64,000 bases of DNA. It comes from JAIVJM01 sp963816985 (GTDB taxonomy: Bacteria; Acidobacteriota; Blastocatellia; Pyrinomonadales; Pyrinomonadaceae). The stretch's first letter is position 1, and the number at the start of each line of letters is the position of its first letter. Of the stretch, positions 34,778 to 43,796 are shown in pieces. The translations under genes were made by a program, and so were the position numbers. Location: NCBI GenBank assembly GCA_963816985.1, contig CAWFMF010000004.1, positions 2,604,001 to 2,668,000 of the forward strand, given 5' to 3'. Below the pieces are notes generated by a model that was given only the letters and a program-made list of their open reading frames with translations, ran no database searches and had not been told where the DNA came from.

Positions 34778-36154
34778 ATGATTACCAGAGCTAAGAGGCT
34801 CGTGTCGGCGTCGTTGCTCGCCGCGCTCGCCGTCGTGTCTCTTTTCAACCCCACGGCGGCGCAGACGCGGCGCAACGTCCGCGTTGATTTCAAGCAGACG
34901 ACGCTCAAGAACGGCCTGCGAGTCATCACGGTCGAGGACGCGAGCGCGCCCGTCGTCGCCCTCGCCATCGCCTACGACGTGGGCTCTCGGAACGAGCGCG
35001 CGGGGCGCACGGGCTTCGCCCACCTCTTCGAGCACATGATGTTCAAGGGCTCGGAGAACGTCGGCTCGCGCGAGCACAACTTCCTCATCGCCAACAACGG
35101 CGGGACGATGAACGGGACGACCAACGAGGAGCGCACGCTCTACTTCGAGGCCGTGCCCGCGAACCAGCTCGAACTCATCCTCTTCCTCGAAGCCGACCGC
35201 ATGCGCTCGCTCGACGTGAGTCAGGCGAACCTCGACAACCAGCGCGAGGTCGTCAAGGAGGAGCGGCGTTTGCGGCTCGACAACGAGGCTTACGGCAAGA
35301 GCGGCGAGCAGCATCAGGAGTTGATGTACGACAACTTCGCCTACAAGCACTCGGTCATCGGCTCGATGGACGACCTCGGGGCCGCGACCGTCTCGGACGT
35401 GCGCGAGTTCTTCAAGATGTACTACGCGCCGAACAACGCCGTCCTCGTCCTCGTCGGCGACTTCAAGACGGCTGACGCGCTGGCGCGCATCCGCAAGCAC
35501 TTCGAGGCCATCCCGCGCCAGCCCACTCCGCCCGCGGTTGATGTCGCCGAGCCCGAACAGAAGGCCGAGCGCCGCGCAGTTCTTGAAGATGGGCTCGCGC
35601 GCCTGCCGCGCGTCCAGATCGGCTACAAGGCCGCGCCCGGCAACACGGCTGACCACTACGCGCTGCGCGTCCTCTCCGCCGCCTTGCAGTCGGGCCAGTC
35701 CTCGCGCCTCTACCAGCGGCTCGTCAAGGAGAAGGAGATGGCCGCGAGCGTCGGCGGCTTCGTGGACGAGAACCGTGGCGCGGGCGGCTTCTACGTGCAG
35801 GCCAACGTCCGGCCCAACTCGAAGACCGAGGACGTGGAGGCGGCCATCTACGCCGAGATAGAGCGGCTCAAGACCGAGCCCATCGCCGACTGGGAACTTG
35901 AGAAGGCGAAGAACTCGGCCCGCGCCTCCTTCATCAACGCGATTGACACTTCGCTCAACCGCGCCAACCTGCTCACCGAATACGTGCTCTTCTACAACGA
36001 CCCCGGCATCATCAACACTCTGCCGGACAAGATCGCCGCCGTCACCAAAGAGGACGTGCGGCGCGTGGCCGCCAAGTATCTGAACCAGTCGAACCGCACG
36101 GTCGTCGTGACGATGCCGAAGGCGCGCGGCGCTTCAGCCGCCGCCGGTCGTTAA
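34778..36154 (+). CDS. Secreted M16 zinc peptidase (catalytic subunit)
   Basis: A 458-aa exported peptidase. After a signal region (SASLLAALAVVSLFNPTAAQ) the M16 zinc motif HLFEH is present (His82, Glu85, His86) with the downstream acidic segment NEERTLYFEA and DNQREVVKEERR. The C-terminal half has YQRLVKEKEMAASVGGF. ATG 34778 follows AAAAGGAG by 5 bp. The next gene, 15 bp downstream, is an M16 homologue without the zinc motif, so the two probably form a heterodimer like the mitochondrial processing peptidase. Confidence 0.92.
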   Translation: MITRAKRLVSASLLAALAVVSLFNPTAAQTRRNVRVDFKQTTLKNGLRVITVEDASAPVVALAIAYDVGSRNERAGRTGFAHLFEHMMFKGSENVGSREHNFLIANNGGTMNGTTNEERTLYFEAVPANQLELILFLEADRMRSLDVSQANLDNQREVVKEERRLRLDNEAYGKSGEQHQELMYDNFAYKHSVIGSMDDLGAATVSDVREFFKMYYAPNNAVLVLVGDFKTADALARIRKHFEAIPRQPTPPAVDVAEPEQKAERRAVLEDGLARLPRVQIGYKAAPGNTADHYALRVLSAALQSGQSSRLYQRLVKEKEMAASVGGFVDENRGAGGFYVQANVRPNSKTEDVEAAIYAEIERLKTEPIADWELEKAKNSARASFINAIDTSLNRANLLTEYVLFYNDPGIINTLPDKIAAVTKEDVRRVAAKYLNQSNRTVVVTMPKARGASAAAGR

Positions 36155-36169
36155 GGAGGGAGAAGAAAG

Positions 36170-37666
36170 ATGAGAATCAAGATGACACACAAGAGACTTC
36201 TCGCCGCGTCGCTCACGCTCGCGCTCTCGGCATCAGCCGTCGTGCCTGTTCGTGCGCAGCAGCAGCCGAACCCGGCGGACGAGGGGCTGAAGGGCGTCGT
36301 GCTCAAGAACCGCGCGCCCGTCAACAAGGAAGTGCTGAAGGTCAAACTGCCGAAGGCGCAGGAAGCGACTTTGAAGAACGGCCTGCGGGTCGTCCTCCTT
36401 GAGAGCCACCGCGTCCCGAACTTCTCGATGCAGATGGTCGTGATGAGCGGCGGCCTCTCAGACCCCGCCGACCACAAGGGGCTCGCCTTGTTCACCGCCG
36501 CGCTCATGCGCGAGGGCACCGGGAAGCGTTCGAGCCGCGAAATTGCCGAACAACTCGACACGCTCGGCGCGTCGCTCTTCGCCGGGTCGAACCTCTCCGG
36601 CTTCACCTCGAACGTCACGGCTTCCGGTCTCGTCGAGAACCTGGACGCCGTGCTCGACATCTTCGCCGACGTGGTGCGCGCGCCCGCGTTCCCGAAGGAG
36701 GAAGTCGAGAAGTACAAGACGCGCTCGCTCGCGCAGCTTCAACTCCAACGCGGCAACCCGCAGTTCCTCGCCGCCGAGCGTTTCAACCGCGCCGTCTACG
36801 GCGAGCACCCCGCGTCGCTCGTCGCGCCGCCCGCCGAGACCCTGAAGAAGACGACTTCGGAAGACCTCGCGCGCTTCCACTCGACGCACTACGTCCCGAA
36901 CAACGCGATGCTCGCCGTTGTCGGCGACGTGACGCTCAAGGAGATACTCCCCAAACTCGAACGCGCCTTCGGCGACTGGAAGGCGGGCGCGGCCCCGAAG
37001 ACCGTCATCCCCCCGGCCACGGCGAACTACAAGCAGTCGAACATCTACTTGATTGACCGCCCCGGCTCCGTCCAGACCTTACTCCAACTCGGCAACCTCG
37101 GCATCGAGCGCACCGACCCCGACTACTTCGCCCTGCTCGTCATGAACCGCATCCTCGGCGGCGGCGGGACGGCCCGCCTGCAACGCAACCTCCGCGAAGA
37201 CAAGAGCTACACCTACGGCGCGTCGAGCGGCTTCGGCGGCGCGAAGTTCCGGGGCGTCTTCGCCGCCAACTCTTCGGTGCGGACGGAAGTGACCGAGGGC
37301 GCGATGCGCGAATTCATCAACGAGTTCAAGGCCATCCGCGACGTGCGCGTCCCGGCCTCCGACCTCGACAACGCGAAGAACGGTCTCGTCGGCAGCTTCG
37401 CGCTCTCGCTCGAACAGCCGAACCTGCTGCTCAATAACATCGTCACGCAGAAGCTCTACGACCTGCCCGCCGACTACTGGGACACCTACACGCAGAAGGT
37501 CGCGGCCATCACCGCCGACGACGTGCAGCGCGTGGCCCGCAAGTACGTTGACCTCGACCGCCTGCAAATCATCGCCGTCGGCGACGCCTCGAAGGTGCGC
37601 GCCGCGCTCGCGCCCTACGGCACGGTCGAAGTCTTCGACGCCAACGGCAAGCCCATCGCGCCGTAG
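36170..37666 (+). CDS. Secreted M16-family protein lacking the zinc motif
   Basis: A 498-aa partner of the preceding peptidase. It has a signal peptide (AASLTLALSASAVVPVRAQ), the M16 start ATLKNGLRVVLLESHRVPNF and the domain-2 segment GGGGTARLQRNLREDKSYTYG. At the place of HXXEH it reads HKGLALFTAALMREG, so zinc cannot be bound and the protein is predicted to be non-catalytic. AAGGAGGG lies 9 bp upstream of ATG 36170. Confidence 0.9.
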   Translation: MRIKMTHKRLLAASLTLALSASAVVPVRAQQQPNPADEGLKGVVLKNRAPVNKEVLKVKLPKAQEATLKNGLRVVLLESHRVPNFSMQMVVMSGGLSDPADHKGLALFTAALMREGTGKRSSREIAEQLDTLGASLFAGSNLSGFTSNVTASGLVENLDAVLDIFADVVRAPAFPKEEVEKYKTRSLAQLQLQRGNPQFLAAERFNRAVYGEHPASLVAPPAETLKKTTSEDLARFHSTHYVPNNAMLAVVGDVTLKEILPKLERAFGDWKAGAAPKTVIPPATANYKQSNIYLIDRPGSVQTLLQLGNLGIERTDPDYFALLVMNRILGGGGTARLQRNLREDKSYTYGASSGFGGAKFRGVFAANSSVRTEVTEGAMREFINEFKAIRDVRVPASDLDNAKNGLVGSFALSLEQPNLLLNNIVTQKLYDLPADYWDTYTQKVAAITADDVQRVARKYVDLDRLQIIAVGDASKVRAALAPYGTVEVFDANGKPIAP

Positions 37667-37668
37667 AG

Positions 37669-37765
37669 AAGTAAAAAGGCAAAAGGTAAAAGGCAAAAGT
37701 GAAAAGGGGTTGAATCCTCTCTCCACTTTTGCCTTTTACCTTTTTACTTTTGCCTTCTTCCTTTT
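37669..37765. repeat. Heptamer inverted-repeat hairpin, AAAAGGC type
   Basis: AAAAGGC AAAAGGT AAAAGGC AAAAGTG (37674-37701) on the left faces CACTTTTGCCTTTTACC and related units on the right (37723-37757). It lies between the co-directional M16-like and glnE genes and reaches to within about 20 bp of the glnE start. Confidence 0.87.
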
Positions 37766-37776
37766 ATATTCGTCCC

Positions 37777-40700
37777 GTGCCCGCCTCCCGCGAACAGCTT
37801 GAATCACTCGTCCGCGACCTGCCCGACCCGGAGGGCGCGCGGCACTTTTACGAGCACGTGACGGCGGAGCACCCGCGCGCCGCCCGCGTCTTCGAGCGCG
37901 ACGCGGGGCTTCTGTCGGACGCACTCGCGCTCGCCGCGTGGAGCCCTCTGCTCGGCACGACGCTCGCGCAGAATCCCGAATACCTGAACTGGCTCGCGCG
38001 CGAGCGCGGCTTGACGCGCGTGCGGACGACCGAAGAGCTGGGCGAGTCGCTCGCGCGCTTCGCGCTCACGCACACGCAGGACGAGGCGCAGGTAGTCTTG
38101 GCGCGCTTCCGCCGCCGCGAGCTTTTGCGCGTCTACCTCCACGACATCCGCCGCGACGCGACGCTCGTCGAGACGACCGAGGAGCTTTCGAACCTCGCCG
38201 ACGCCGTGCTCGCACACGCGCTCAGTCTCGCGCAGCAGGAGTTGGAGAACCTCTACGGCGCGCCGCAGTGCGAGGACGCGCGGGGCCGCAAGACTTCGGC
38301 GAGCTTCTGCGTCGTCGCGTTGGGGAAGCTCGGCTCGCGCGAGTTGAACTACTCTTCGGACATAGACCTCCTCTTCCTCTACTCCGACGACGGCGAGACG
38401 ACCGGCAAAGGCGAGCGCGGTTCGGTCACCAACCGCGAGTTCTTCGAGAAGTTGGCGGCGCGCGTCGCCCGCACCGTCGGGCAGCAGACGGGCGAGGGCG
38501 GGGCCTACCGCGTTGACCTGCGCCTGCGTCCGCACGGGCGCGACGGCGCGCTCGCCTGCGCGCTCGCCGAGGCGCTTTCGTACTACCGCGAGCAGGCGCA
38601 CGCGTGGGAGCTTCAGGCGCTCATCCGCTCGCGCGCCTCCGCCGGGGCGGCGCAGCTCTTCGCGCGTTTCCATGAAGGCGTGCGCGCACGCGTCTACCGC
38701 CGCGAAGAGACCGTCGAGCGCGCGCTCGCTCACGTCCGCCTCGCCAAGCAGAAGATAGACCGCCAGCATCCAAGAGAGGCGCGCGGCTTCAACGTCAAGC
38801 TCGGCGCGGGCGGCATCCGCGAGATAGAGTTCATCGCGCAGGCTTTGCAGCTCGCCTACGGCGGGCGAGATTCGTGGCTCCACGCGGCGCACACGCTCAT
38901 CAGTTTGGGCCGCCTCGCCGACCGCGGCCTCGTCACCGAAAGAGAGCGGAGCGAACTCTCCGACGCTTACAACTTCCTCCGCACCGTCGAGCACCGCGTC
39001 CAGATGGAGCAAGGGCTCCAGACGCACCTCGTCCCCGAAGACTCAACGCGCCGCGCGCTCGTCGCGCGACGGATGCACTTCGCGGGCGCGCACGCGCTCG
39101 AAGAGTTCGACGGCGCGCTCGACTTCCACACCAGGAACGTGAGCCGCGCCTACGCCCGCGTCTTCGAGGCCGCCGAGCCCGACGAACAGCCGCCGCCGGA
39201 GGGTCGCGTCGCGCCCACGCCTTCCGCCGCCGTGAACGAAACCTCGACGCCGTTGGGCGACGCTTTCATCAACACGGAAGCGACGCGAGCCGTCTCGGAG
39301 AGGCGCATCTTTTCCGAGCCGCGTGCCGACGCGGAGACCTCCGCCGACACCGCCGCCGCGCACATCTTCGCCGCGCATCTCAGCAACGAGACGGGAGGAG
39401 TGGAAGGCGCGAGCACGGAGGGCTCCTCCGTCGAGGCGGAGAGGCTCGCGCGCACTCTCCGCGAAGAGGCCGGACGCTCGCTCAACGCGCGACGCGCGCT
39501 GACGCTCGTGGCGCGCATCGCCGCTTCGCTCGACAAGTCGGGCGTGCGCGTCCGTTTGACGGAGGAGCAACTGCGCGCGCTCGTCAAACTGTGCGGCGCG
39601 TCGGAGTTCTTCGGCGAGATGATTGCGGGGAACCCGGCACTCATTCCTTCGGTCTCGACCGCAGCGCCGGTCGTCGCCTCGCGTGAGCACCGCGCGCTGC
39701 TGCGGGCGGCGATTGACCCGGAGCGAAATTTCGGCGGCGAACTCTCTGCGCTCCGGCGCGCGTGGGCGCACCTCATAGTCGAGCTCGGCGCGCGCGACGC
39801 GGCGGGCGACTTCACGCTCAACGAATCGAACGCGCTGCAAACCTCTCTCGCGGCGGCTTCGGTCAACGCCGCTTTGCTCGTCGCGCGGCGCGAATTGGCG
39901 CGACGCCACGGGAGGCTCCTCGCGGGGCCGCGCCTCGCCGTGCTCGCCTTGGGCCGCCTCGCGAGCGGCGGCACGGACTTCGGCTCCGACCTCGACCTCG
40001 TGCTCGTCTACGACCAGAACGTGCCTTCGCCGCTCGAAGGGCTCACGCAGGAGGAGGCTTACGCGCGCCTCGCCGAGTTGATGACGACCGCGCTGTCGAG
40101 CCTCACGCGCGACGGCTATCTCTACCGCGTTGACCTGCGCCTGCGGCCCGACGGCAAGAACGGCGCGGTCGCAATGCCCGCGAGCGCCTTCGTCAACTAC
40201 CTCTCCGAGCGCGCCGACGTTTGGGAGTGGCTCGCGCACGTCAAGCTCAGGGCCGTGGCGGGCGACATCGAGTTGGGGAAGGAGGTCGAGCGCCGCGCGC
40301 GTCGCGCCGTCCACGAAGCCGCGCGACGTGCGGGTGAAGAGACGTTGCGCGCCGAGACGCGGCACGTGCGCGAAAGACTTGAGCGCGAGCGGGCGCGGCG
40401 CGGGGGCGGCTCGCACCCGACCGACATCAAGTTCGGGCCGGGCGGGATGCTCGACGTGTACTTCGCCGCGCGCTACTTACAACTCCGCGACAGCCTCGCC
40501 GACGAGGACGAAGACCGCTCGACGCGCGGCACGCTCGAACGACTGCGCGCAGCGGGCTCGCTCGGCGTCGAAGAGTTCGACGCGCTCCGCGAAGGCTACG
40601 CGCTCCTCCGACGCCTCGACCACCAACTGCGCCTCCTCGTCGGTCGCTCCACGCGCCTCCCCTCCGCCGCCGACCACCCGCTCGTCCGAGACCTCTCGCT

Positions 40701-40800
40701 GCGCCTCGGCTACCCCACGCCCGCCGCCATGACCGGCGAACTCGCCGCGCGCATGAAGGCCGTCCGCGCCGCCTACGAACGCATCACGGAAGACAAATGA
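37777..40800 (+). CDS. glnE: Bifunctional glutamine synthetase adenylyltransferase/deadenylase
   Basis: Adenylylates and deadenylylates glutamine synthetase in response to PII. The protein of about 1007 aa (longer than the 946-aa enterobacterial form) has two nucleotidyltransferase domains: LGSRELNYSSDIDLLFLY near residue 185 (deadenylylation) and GRLASGGTDFGSDLDLVLVY near 727 (adenylylation). Each is followed by the family motif RVDLRLRPHGRDG or RVDLRLRPDGKNG. Extra length lies in a linker after residue 460. GTG 37777 is chosen; the upstream frame runs through heptamer repeats. Its substrate GlnA is encoded at 32922. Confidence 0.93.
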   Translation: MPASREQLESLVRDLPDPEGARHFYEHVTAEHPRAARVFERDAGLLSDALALAAWSPLLGTTLAQNPEYLNWLARERGLTRVRTTEELGESLARFALTHTQDEAQVVLARFRRRELLRVYLHDIRRDATLVETTEELSNLADAVLAHALSLAQQELENLYGAPQCEDARGRKTSASFCVVALGKLGSRELNYSSDIDLLFLYSDDGETTGKGERGSVTNREFFEKLAARVARTVGQQTGEGGAYRVDLRLRPHGRDGALACALAEALSYYREQAHAWELQALIRSRASAGAAQLFARFHEGVRARVYRREETVERALAHVRLAKQKIDRQHPREARGFNVKLGAGGIREIEFIAQALQLAYGGRDSWLHAAHTLISLGRLADRGLVTERERSELSDAYNFLRTVEHRVQMEQGLQTHLVPEDSTRRALVARRMHFAGAHALEEFDGALDFHTRNVSRAYARVFEAAEPDEQPPPEGRVAPTPSAAVNETSTPLGDAFINTEATRAVSERRIFSEPRADAETSADTAAAHIFAAHLSNETGGVEGASTEGSSVEAERLARTLREEAGRSLNARRALTLVARIAASLDKSGVRVRLTEEQLRALVKLCGASEFFGEMIAGNPALIPSVSTAAPVVASREHRALLRAAIDPERNFGGELSALRRAWAHLIVELGARDAAGDFTLNESNALQTSLAAASVNAALLVARRELARRHGRLLAGPRLAVLALGRLASGGTDFGSDLDLVLVYDQNVPSPLEGLTQEEAYARLAELMTTALSSLTRDGYLYRVDLRLRPDGKNGAVAMPASAFVNYLSERADVWEWLAHVKLRAVAGDIELGKEVERRARRAVHEAARRAGEETLRAETRHVRERLERERARRGGGSHPTDIKFGPGGMLDVYFAARYLQLRDSLADEDEDRSTRGTLERLRAAGSLGVEEFDALREGYALLRRLDHQLRLLVGRSTRLPSAADHPLVRDLSLRLGYPTPAAMTGELAARMKAVRAAYERITEDK

Positions 40801-40928
40801 TGAATGCGGAATGATGAATGGCGGGAAGTTTTCAGTAGACAGTTTTCAGTTTTCAGTTAAGACCAGAACTGAAAACTGAAAACTCAAAACTGATAACTGT
40901 CTTTCATTCATCATTCCGCATTCATCAC
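40797..40928. repeat. Composite heptamer hairpin: ATGAATG arms around CAGTTTT arms
   Basis: Outer ATGAATG/CGGAATG units (40798-40821) pair with TCATTCA/TCATTCC units (40904-40927). Inside them CAGTTTT CAGTTTT CAGTT faces AACTGAAAACTGAAAACT. Two unit types are thus nested in one locus. It lies between the convergent glnE and methyltransferase genes, starting inside the glnE stop. Confidence 0.85.
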
Positions 40929-41575
40929 TTCTTCCTGCGCGGGACTGTCCAGACGTAGACGGTGCGGTAGAGGCTCTTCCACGGGACGCGGACGGTCTGC
41001 TCCGGCTCCCAGACGCCCATGCGGAAGTCGTGCGAGATGATGCGCGTCCCCGGTCGAAGCTCGCGCAGGAGCTTGGGGCGCAGGAGCACGTTGAGGCGGT
41101 CGGAGAGGTAGAGCGTGACGACCGACGCTTCGCGGAAGTCGGCGCGGAACAAATCCTCCGTGCGGAAGGTGACGAGGTGCGAGACGCCCGCTGCGCGCGC
41201 GGCCTCCGTCGCTTCTTGGACGAGCTTCGGGTCAATCTCGATGCCGACGGCGCGGACGCCGTACTCCTTCGCCGCCGCGATGGGGATGCGCCCGTCGCCG
41301 CTGCCGAGGTCGTAGAGCACGTCGCCCGTCTTGAGTCGGGCGAGCCGCAGCATCTCCGCGATGGTCTCCTCCGGCGTCGGCACGAAAATCACGTCGGGCC
41401 TCCGCGCGGGCTTCTGCGCACGCGCGGCGCGGCGGGCCGCCTGCTTCCTCCGCGCGGCGGTGCGCGCACCCACTTGCCCGAACGCCGGAGCCGCGCACGC
41501 AAACGCGAGGCAGACCAAGACCGCGAGACGCGCGACGGCCAGAGAGTTGCTAAAGTTGCGCGGGATGTTCTTCAA
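40925..41575 (-). CDS. Exported class I SAM-dependent methyltransferase
   Basis: A 216-aa protein with a signal peptide (VARLAVLVCLAFACAAPAFG), an Arg/Ala-rich linker and a methyltransferase fold: PTPEETIAEMLRLARLKTGD, motif I LYDLGSGDGRIPIAAA, AVGIEIDPKLVQEA and VTLYLSD. An exported SAM enzyme is unusual, but signal-bearing members of this family are common in bacteria; the substrate is unknown. The start is TTG 41575 with GGAGG 5 bp upstream, which is decisive. It is convergent with glnE. Confidence 0.82.
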   Translation of the reverse strand: MKNIPRNFSNSLAVARLAVLVCLAFACAAPAFGQVGARTAARRKQAARRAARAQKPARRPDVIFVPTPEETIAEMLRLARLKTGDVLYDLGSGDGRIPIAAAKEYGVRAVGIEIDPKLVQEATEAARAAGVSHLVTFRTEDLFRADFREASVVTLYLSDRLNVLLRPKLLRELRPGTRIISHDFRMGVWEPEQTVRVPWKSLYRTVYVWTVPRRKK

Positions 41576-41660
41576 CTAAACCTCCATAAAAAGCCGTGAC
41601 AGGTAAATCGTGAAACGTGACACGTGGAAGACCGGAGGGATTATCTAATGAGCGCGCGTG

Positions 41661-41765
41661 CTTACGTCATAAGCACTCCGTCTTACGTTCTTAGCACACG
41701 CGCTAAGGTTCTTAGCACGTGTGCTTACGTTCTGAGCACGGCATCCTAAGACATAATCGTCAGGT
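41661..41765. repeat. 21-bp tandem repeat, five imperfect copies
   Basis: Copies start at 41661, 41682, 41703, 41724 and 41745, each about CTTACGTTCTTAGCAC plus 5 variable bases. Copies 1-4 are close to each other; the fifth is diverged. The 21-bp period equals three heptamers. No spacer-repeat alternation, so it is not a CRISPR array. Confidence 0.8.
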
Positions 41766-41784
41766 CTTAGAAGCTGTGTTCAAA

Positions 41785-41931
41785 GTCCCGTCAGGGACGG
41801 AATGTTTATAGCTTGGCGTGTAGTTGTTATTCACAAGCTCCGGAGGAGCGGCATGTCCATATGTCGCTCCTCCGGAGCTTGGCAGTCATGACCTGCCGGC
41901 GGTCTATAAACATCCCGCTCCTCCGGAGCTG
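41785..41931. repeat. REP-like element with GGAATGTTTATAG arms
   Basis: A GTCCCG..GGGAC hairpin is followed by GGAATGTTTATAG (41799-41811), which pairs with CTATAAACATCC (41904-41915). In between lie perfect 16-bp arms AAGCTCCGGAGGAGCG (41835-41850) and complement (41865-41880). Short elements of this look occur repeatedly in several bacterial phyla; no RAYT-type transposase is in the window. The rest of the 41576-41999 gap shows no gene. Confidence 0.75.
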
Positions 41932-41999
41932 AGAATTTTTCAAACAACTTCTTATGACCTATTTTCTTGTCATCTTTCCGGTTGACCACTCACGGCCTT

Positions 42000-43343
42000 T
42001 TACTGCTTCGCGCGGTCGTTGCGGTAGGTGACGCCTTCCTTCATGACGAAGAAGACGCGCTCGGTCTGACGGATGTCCTGCGTGGGGTCGCCGGGGACGG
42101 CGATGATGTCGGCGAGCTTGCCCGCTTCCAAAGTGCCGAGGCGGTCACTGATGCCGAACAGTTCGGCGGTGACGGAGGTCGCGGCCTTCAAAGCGTCCAC
42201 GGGCCGCATGCCGAGGGCGACCATATGGTGAAACTCTTCGGCGTTGCGCCCGTGCGGGTAGACTCCGGCGTCCGTGCCGAAGGCGATGCGCACCTTCTTG
42301 GCGACGGCCTTCTGGAACGTCGAGCGGATGCTGGCGATGGCGGCGCGCGCCTTCGCCTCGACCTGCGGCGGGAAGTACGCGCCCTTCTCAAGTCTCTCGC
42401 TCAAGCCCTGCGGGGCCATGAGCGTGGGGACGAGGAAAGTGCCGCGCGTCTTCATCATGTCGAGCGCCTCGTCGTCGAGGAACGAGCCGTGCTCGATGGA
42501 ATCAATCCCGGCGCGGATGGCCCGCTTCGCGCCCTCGGCCCCGTGCGCGTGCGCGGCGGCGCGCTTCTTCAGCGCGTGCGCCTCGTCCACGAGCGCGTCG
42601 AGTTCGGCTTGCGTCAACTGCGGCGAGCTTACGTCGCCCGCGAGCGAAAGCACGCCGCCCGTCGCGCAGACCTTGATGACATCCGCGCCCTGCTTGATGT
42701 TGAGACGGACGGCGGCGCGGATGGCGTCGGCCCCGTTGGCAACCGAGTCCTCCGCGCCGTTCGAGCGGTCGAAGAGACCGGGGCGATAGCCGCCCGTCGG
42801 GTCGCAGTGACCGCCCGTCGTGCCGATGCCGCGCACGGCGACGAGCATCCTCGGCCCCAAGACTTTGCCGTTGCGGATGGCGTTGCGCAGGCCGATGTCA
42901 ATCAAGTCGCCTGAGCCGAGGTCGCGCACCGTGGTGAAGCCGATGAGCAGAGTCTTGCGCGTCAACTCGGTGGCGTCGAGCGCTTGCTCGGTGATGGGCT
43001 TCTTGAGGCTGTCCAGTTCGTCCTGATTCCAGTCCCCGCTCGCCTCGCCCGAAAGGTGCGTGTGCGCGTCCATGAAGCCGGGCAAAAGCGTCGCGTCGCC
43101 AAGCTCGACGACTTCGGCCCCGGCGGGCACTCCGGCATTGCCGACCGAGACGATCTTCCCGTCCTTCACGACCAAGACGCCCGGCGTCACGAGCCGCTCG
43201 CTCTTCCCGTCGAACATTCGCGCGGCGCGGATGACGTAAGTCTTCGACTCCTTCGGCTGCTGCGGGCCGCCCGGCTGCGCCTGCGAGAGTTGGGTACATG
43301 CGAGCAGCGAGGAGAACAGAACGCAGACGCGGACGAGTTTCAT
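42000..43343 (-). CDS. Secreted amidohydrolase-family protein
   Basis: A 447-aa metal-dependent hydrolase with a signal peptide (VCVLFSSLLACTQLSQAQ). Metal-site motifs appear in order: LPGFMDAHTHLSG, the carboxylated-lysine segment VIKVCATGGV, AAHAHG, DSIEHGSF and FGTDAGVYPHG. The C-terminus LGTLEAGKLADIIAVPGDP is typical of the imidazolonepropionase-like group that includes Xaa-Pro dipeptidases. The substrate is not predictable; a peptide or lactam is likely. ATG 43343 follows GGAGG by 9 bp. Confidence 0.9.
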   Translation of the reverse strand: MKLVRVCVLFSSLLACTQLSQAQPGGPQQPKESKTYVIRAARMFDGKSERLVTPGVLVVKDGKIVSVGNAGVPAGAEVVELGDATLLPGFMDAHTHLSGEASGDWNQDELDSLKKPITEQALDATELTRKTLLIGFTTVRDLGSGDLIDIGLRNAIRNGKVLGPRMLVAVRGIGTTGGHCDPTGGYRPGLFDRSNGAEDSVANGADAIRAAVRLNIKQGADVIKVCATGGVLSLAGDVSSPQLTQAELDALVDEAHALKKRAAAHAHGAEGAKRAIRAGIDSIEHGSFLDDEALDMMKTRGTFLVPTLMAPQGLSERLEKGAYFPPQVEAKARAAIASIRSTFQKAVAKKVRIAFGTDAGVYPHGRNAEEFHHMVALGMRPVDALKAATSVTAELFGISDRLGTLEAGKLADIIAVPGDPTQDIRQTERVFFVMKEGVTYRNDRAKQ

Positions 43344-43436
43344 GTGTCGTGACCTCCGGCGAATTTGTTGGAGTGAATTTTTTGACGGGGCATGACAGCG
43401 GCCCCGTCTGGACTGGACTGACGAACCTTCTCAACC

Positions 43437-43661
43437 TCAAGCGTCGCGCGGCGACGTGCCCGGCTCTTCGTCCCAGCAGCGCGTGCACCAACGCCGCCGC
43501 GCCGCGCGCTCTTCGAGCGACACGTCCGCCGAGGCCGGGAGTCGCTTCACCATCTCGCGCTCCTCCGCGCTCAACTCGTACCAAGCCTTCAAAGGCCCCT
43601 CGCCGCAACGCGGGCAAAGCCCTTCGCCCTGCGTGCTCGTCGCGTAGTCGCTCGCGCCCAT
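43437..43661 (-). CDS. Small zinc-ribbon protein
   Basis: A 74-aa soluble protein with two CxxC knuckles, CPRCGEG near residue 16 and CTRCWDEEP near residue 60, likely binding one zinc. The middle is helical and charged (ELSAEEREMVKRLPAS). I do not recognise the family; such proteins often bind nucleic acid or partner proteins. ATG 43661 gives the only compact product; the longer upstream frame runs antisense into the M14 gene. It is divergent from that peptidase gene. Confidence 0.65.
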   Translation of the reverse strand: MGASDYATSTQGEGLCPRCGEGPLKAWYELSAEEREMVKRLPASADVSLEERAARRRWCTRCWDEEPGTSPRDA

Positions 43662-43796
43662 CTGAAACGTCCCTCTCTTCGGCTTCTCACTTTGTCCCGC
43701 GCCCCGGCCAGAATTTGAGAAACACGTGCGCGGCGGGTTAATATCGAGTCCGTCTTTAGCATACCCAACGCGAAATAGAAAGCACGCCTTCGGAAG

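Noticed and set aside
41661..41765. Possible CRISPR array
   Set aside because: Repeats are directly adjacent with no unique spacers, and no cas genes are present.
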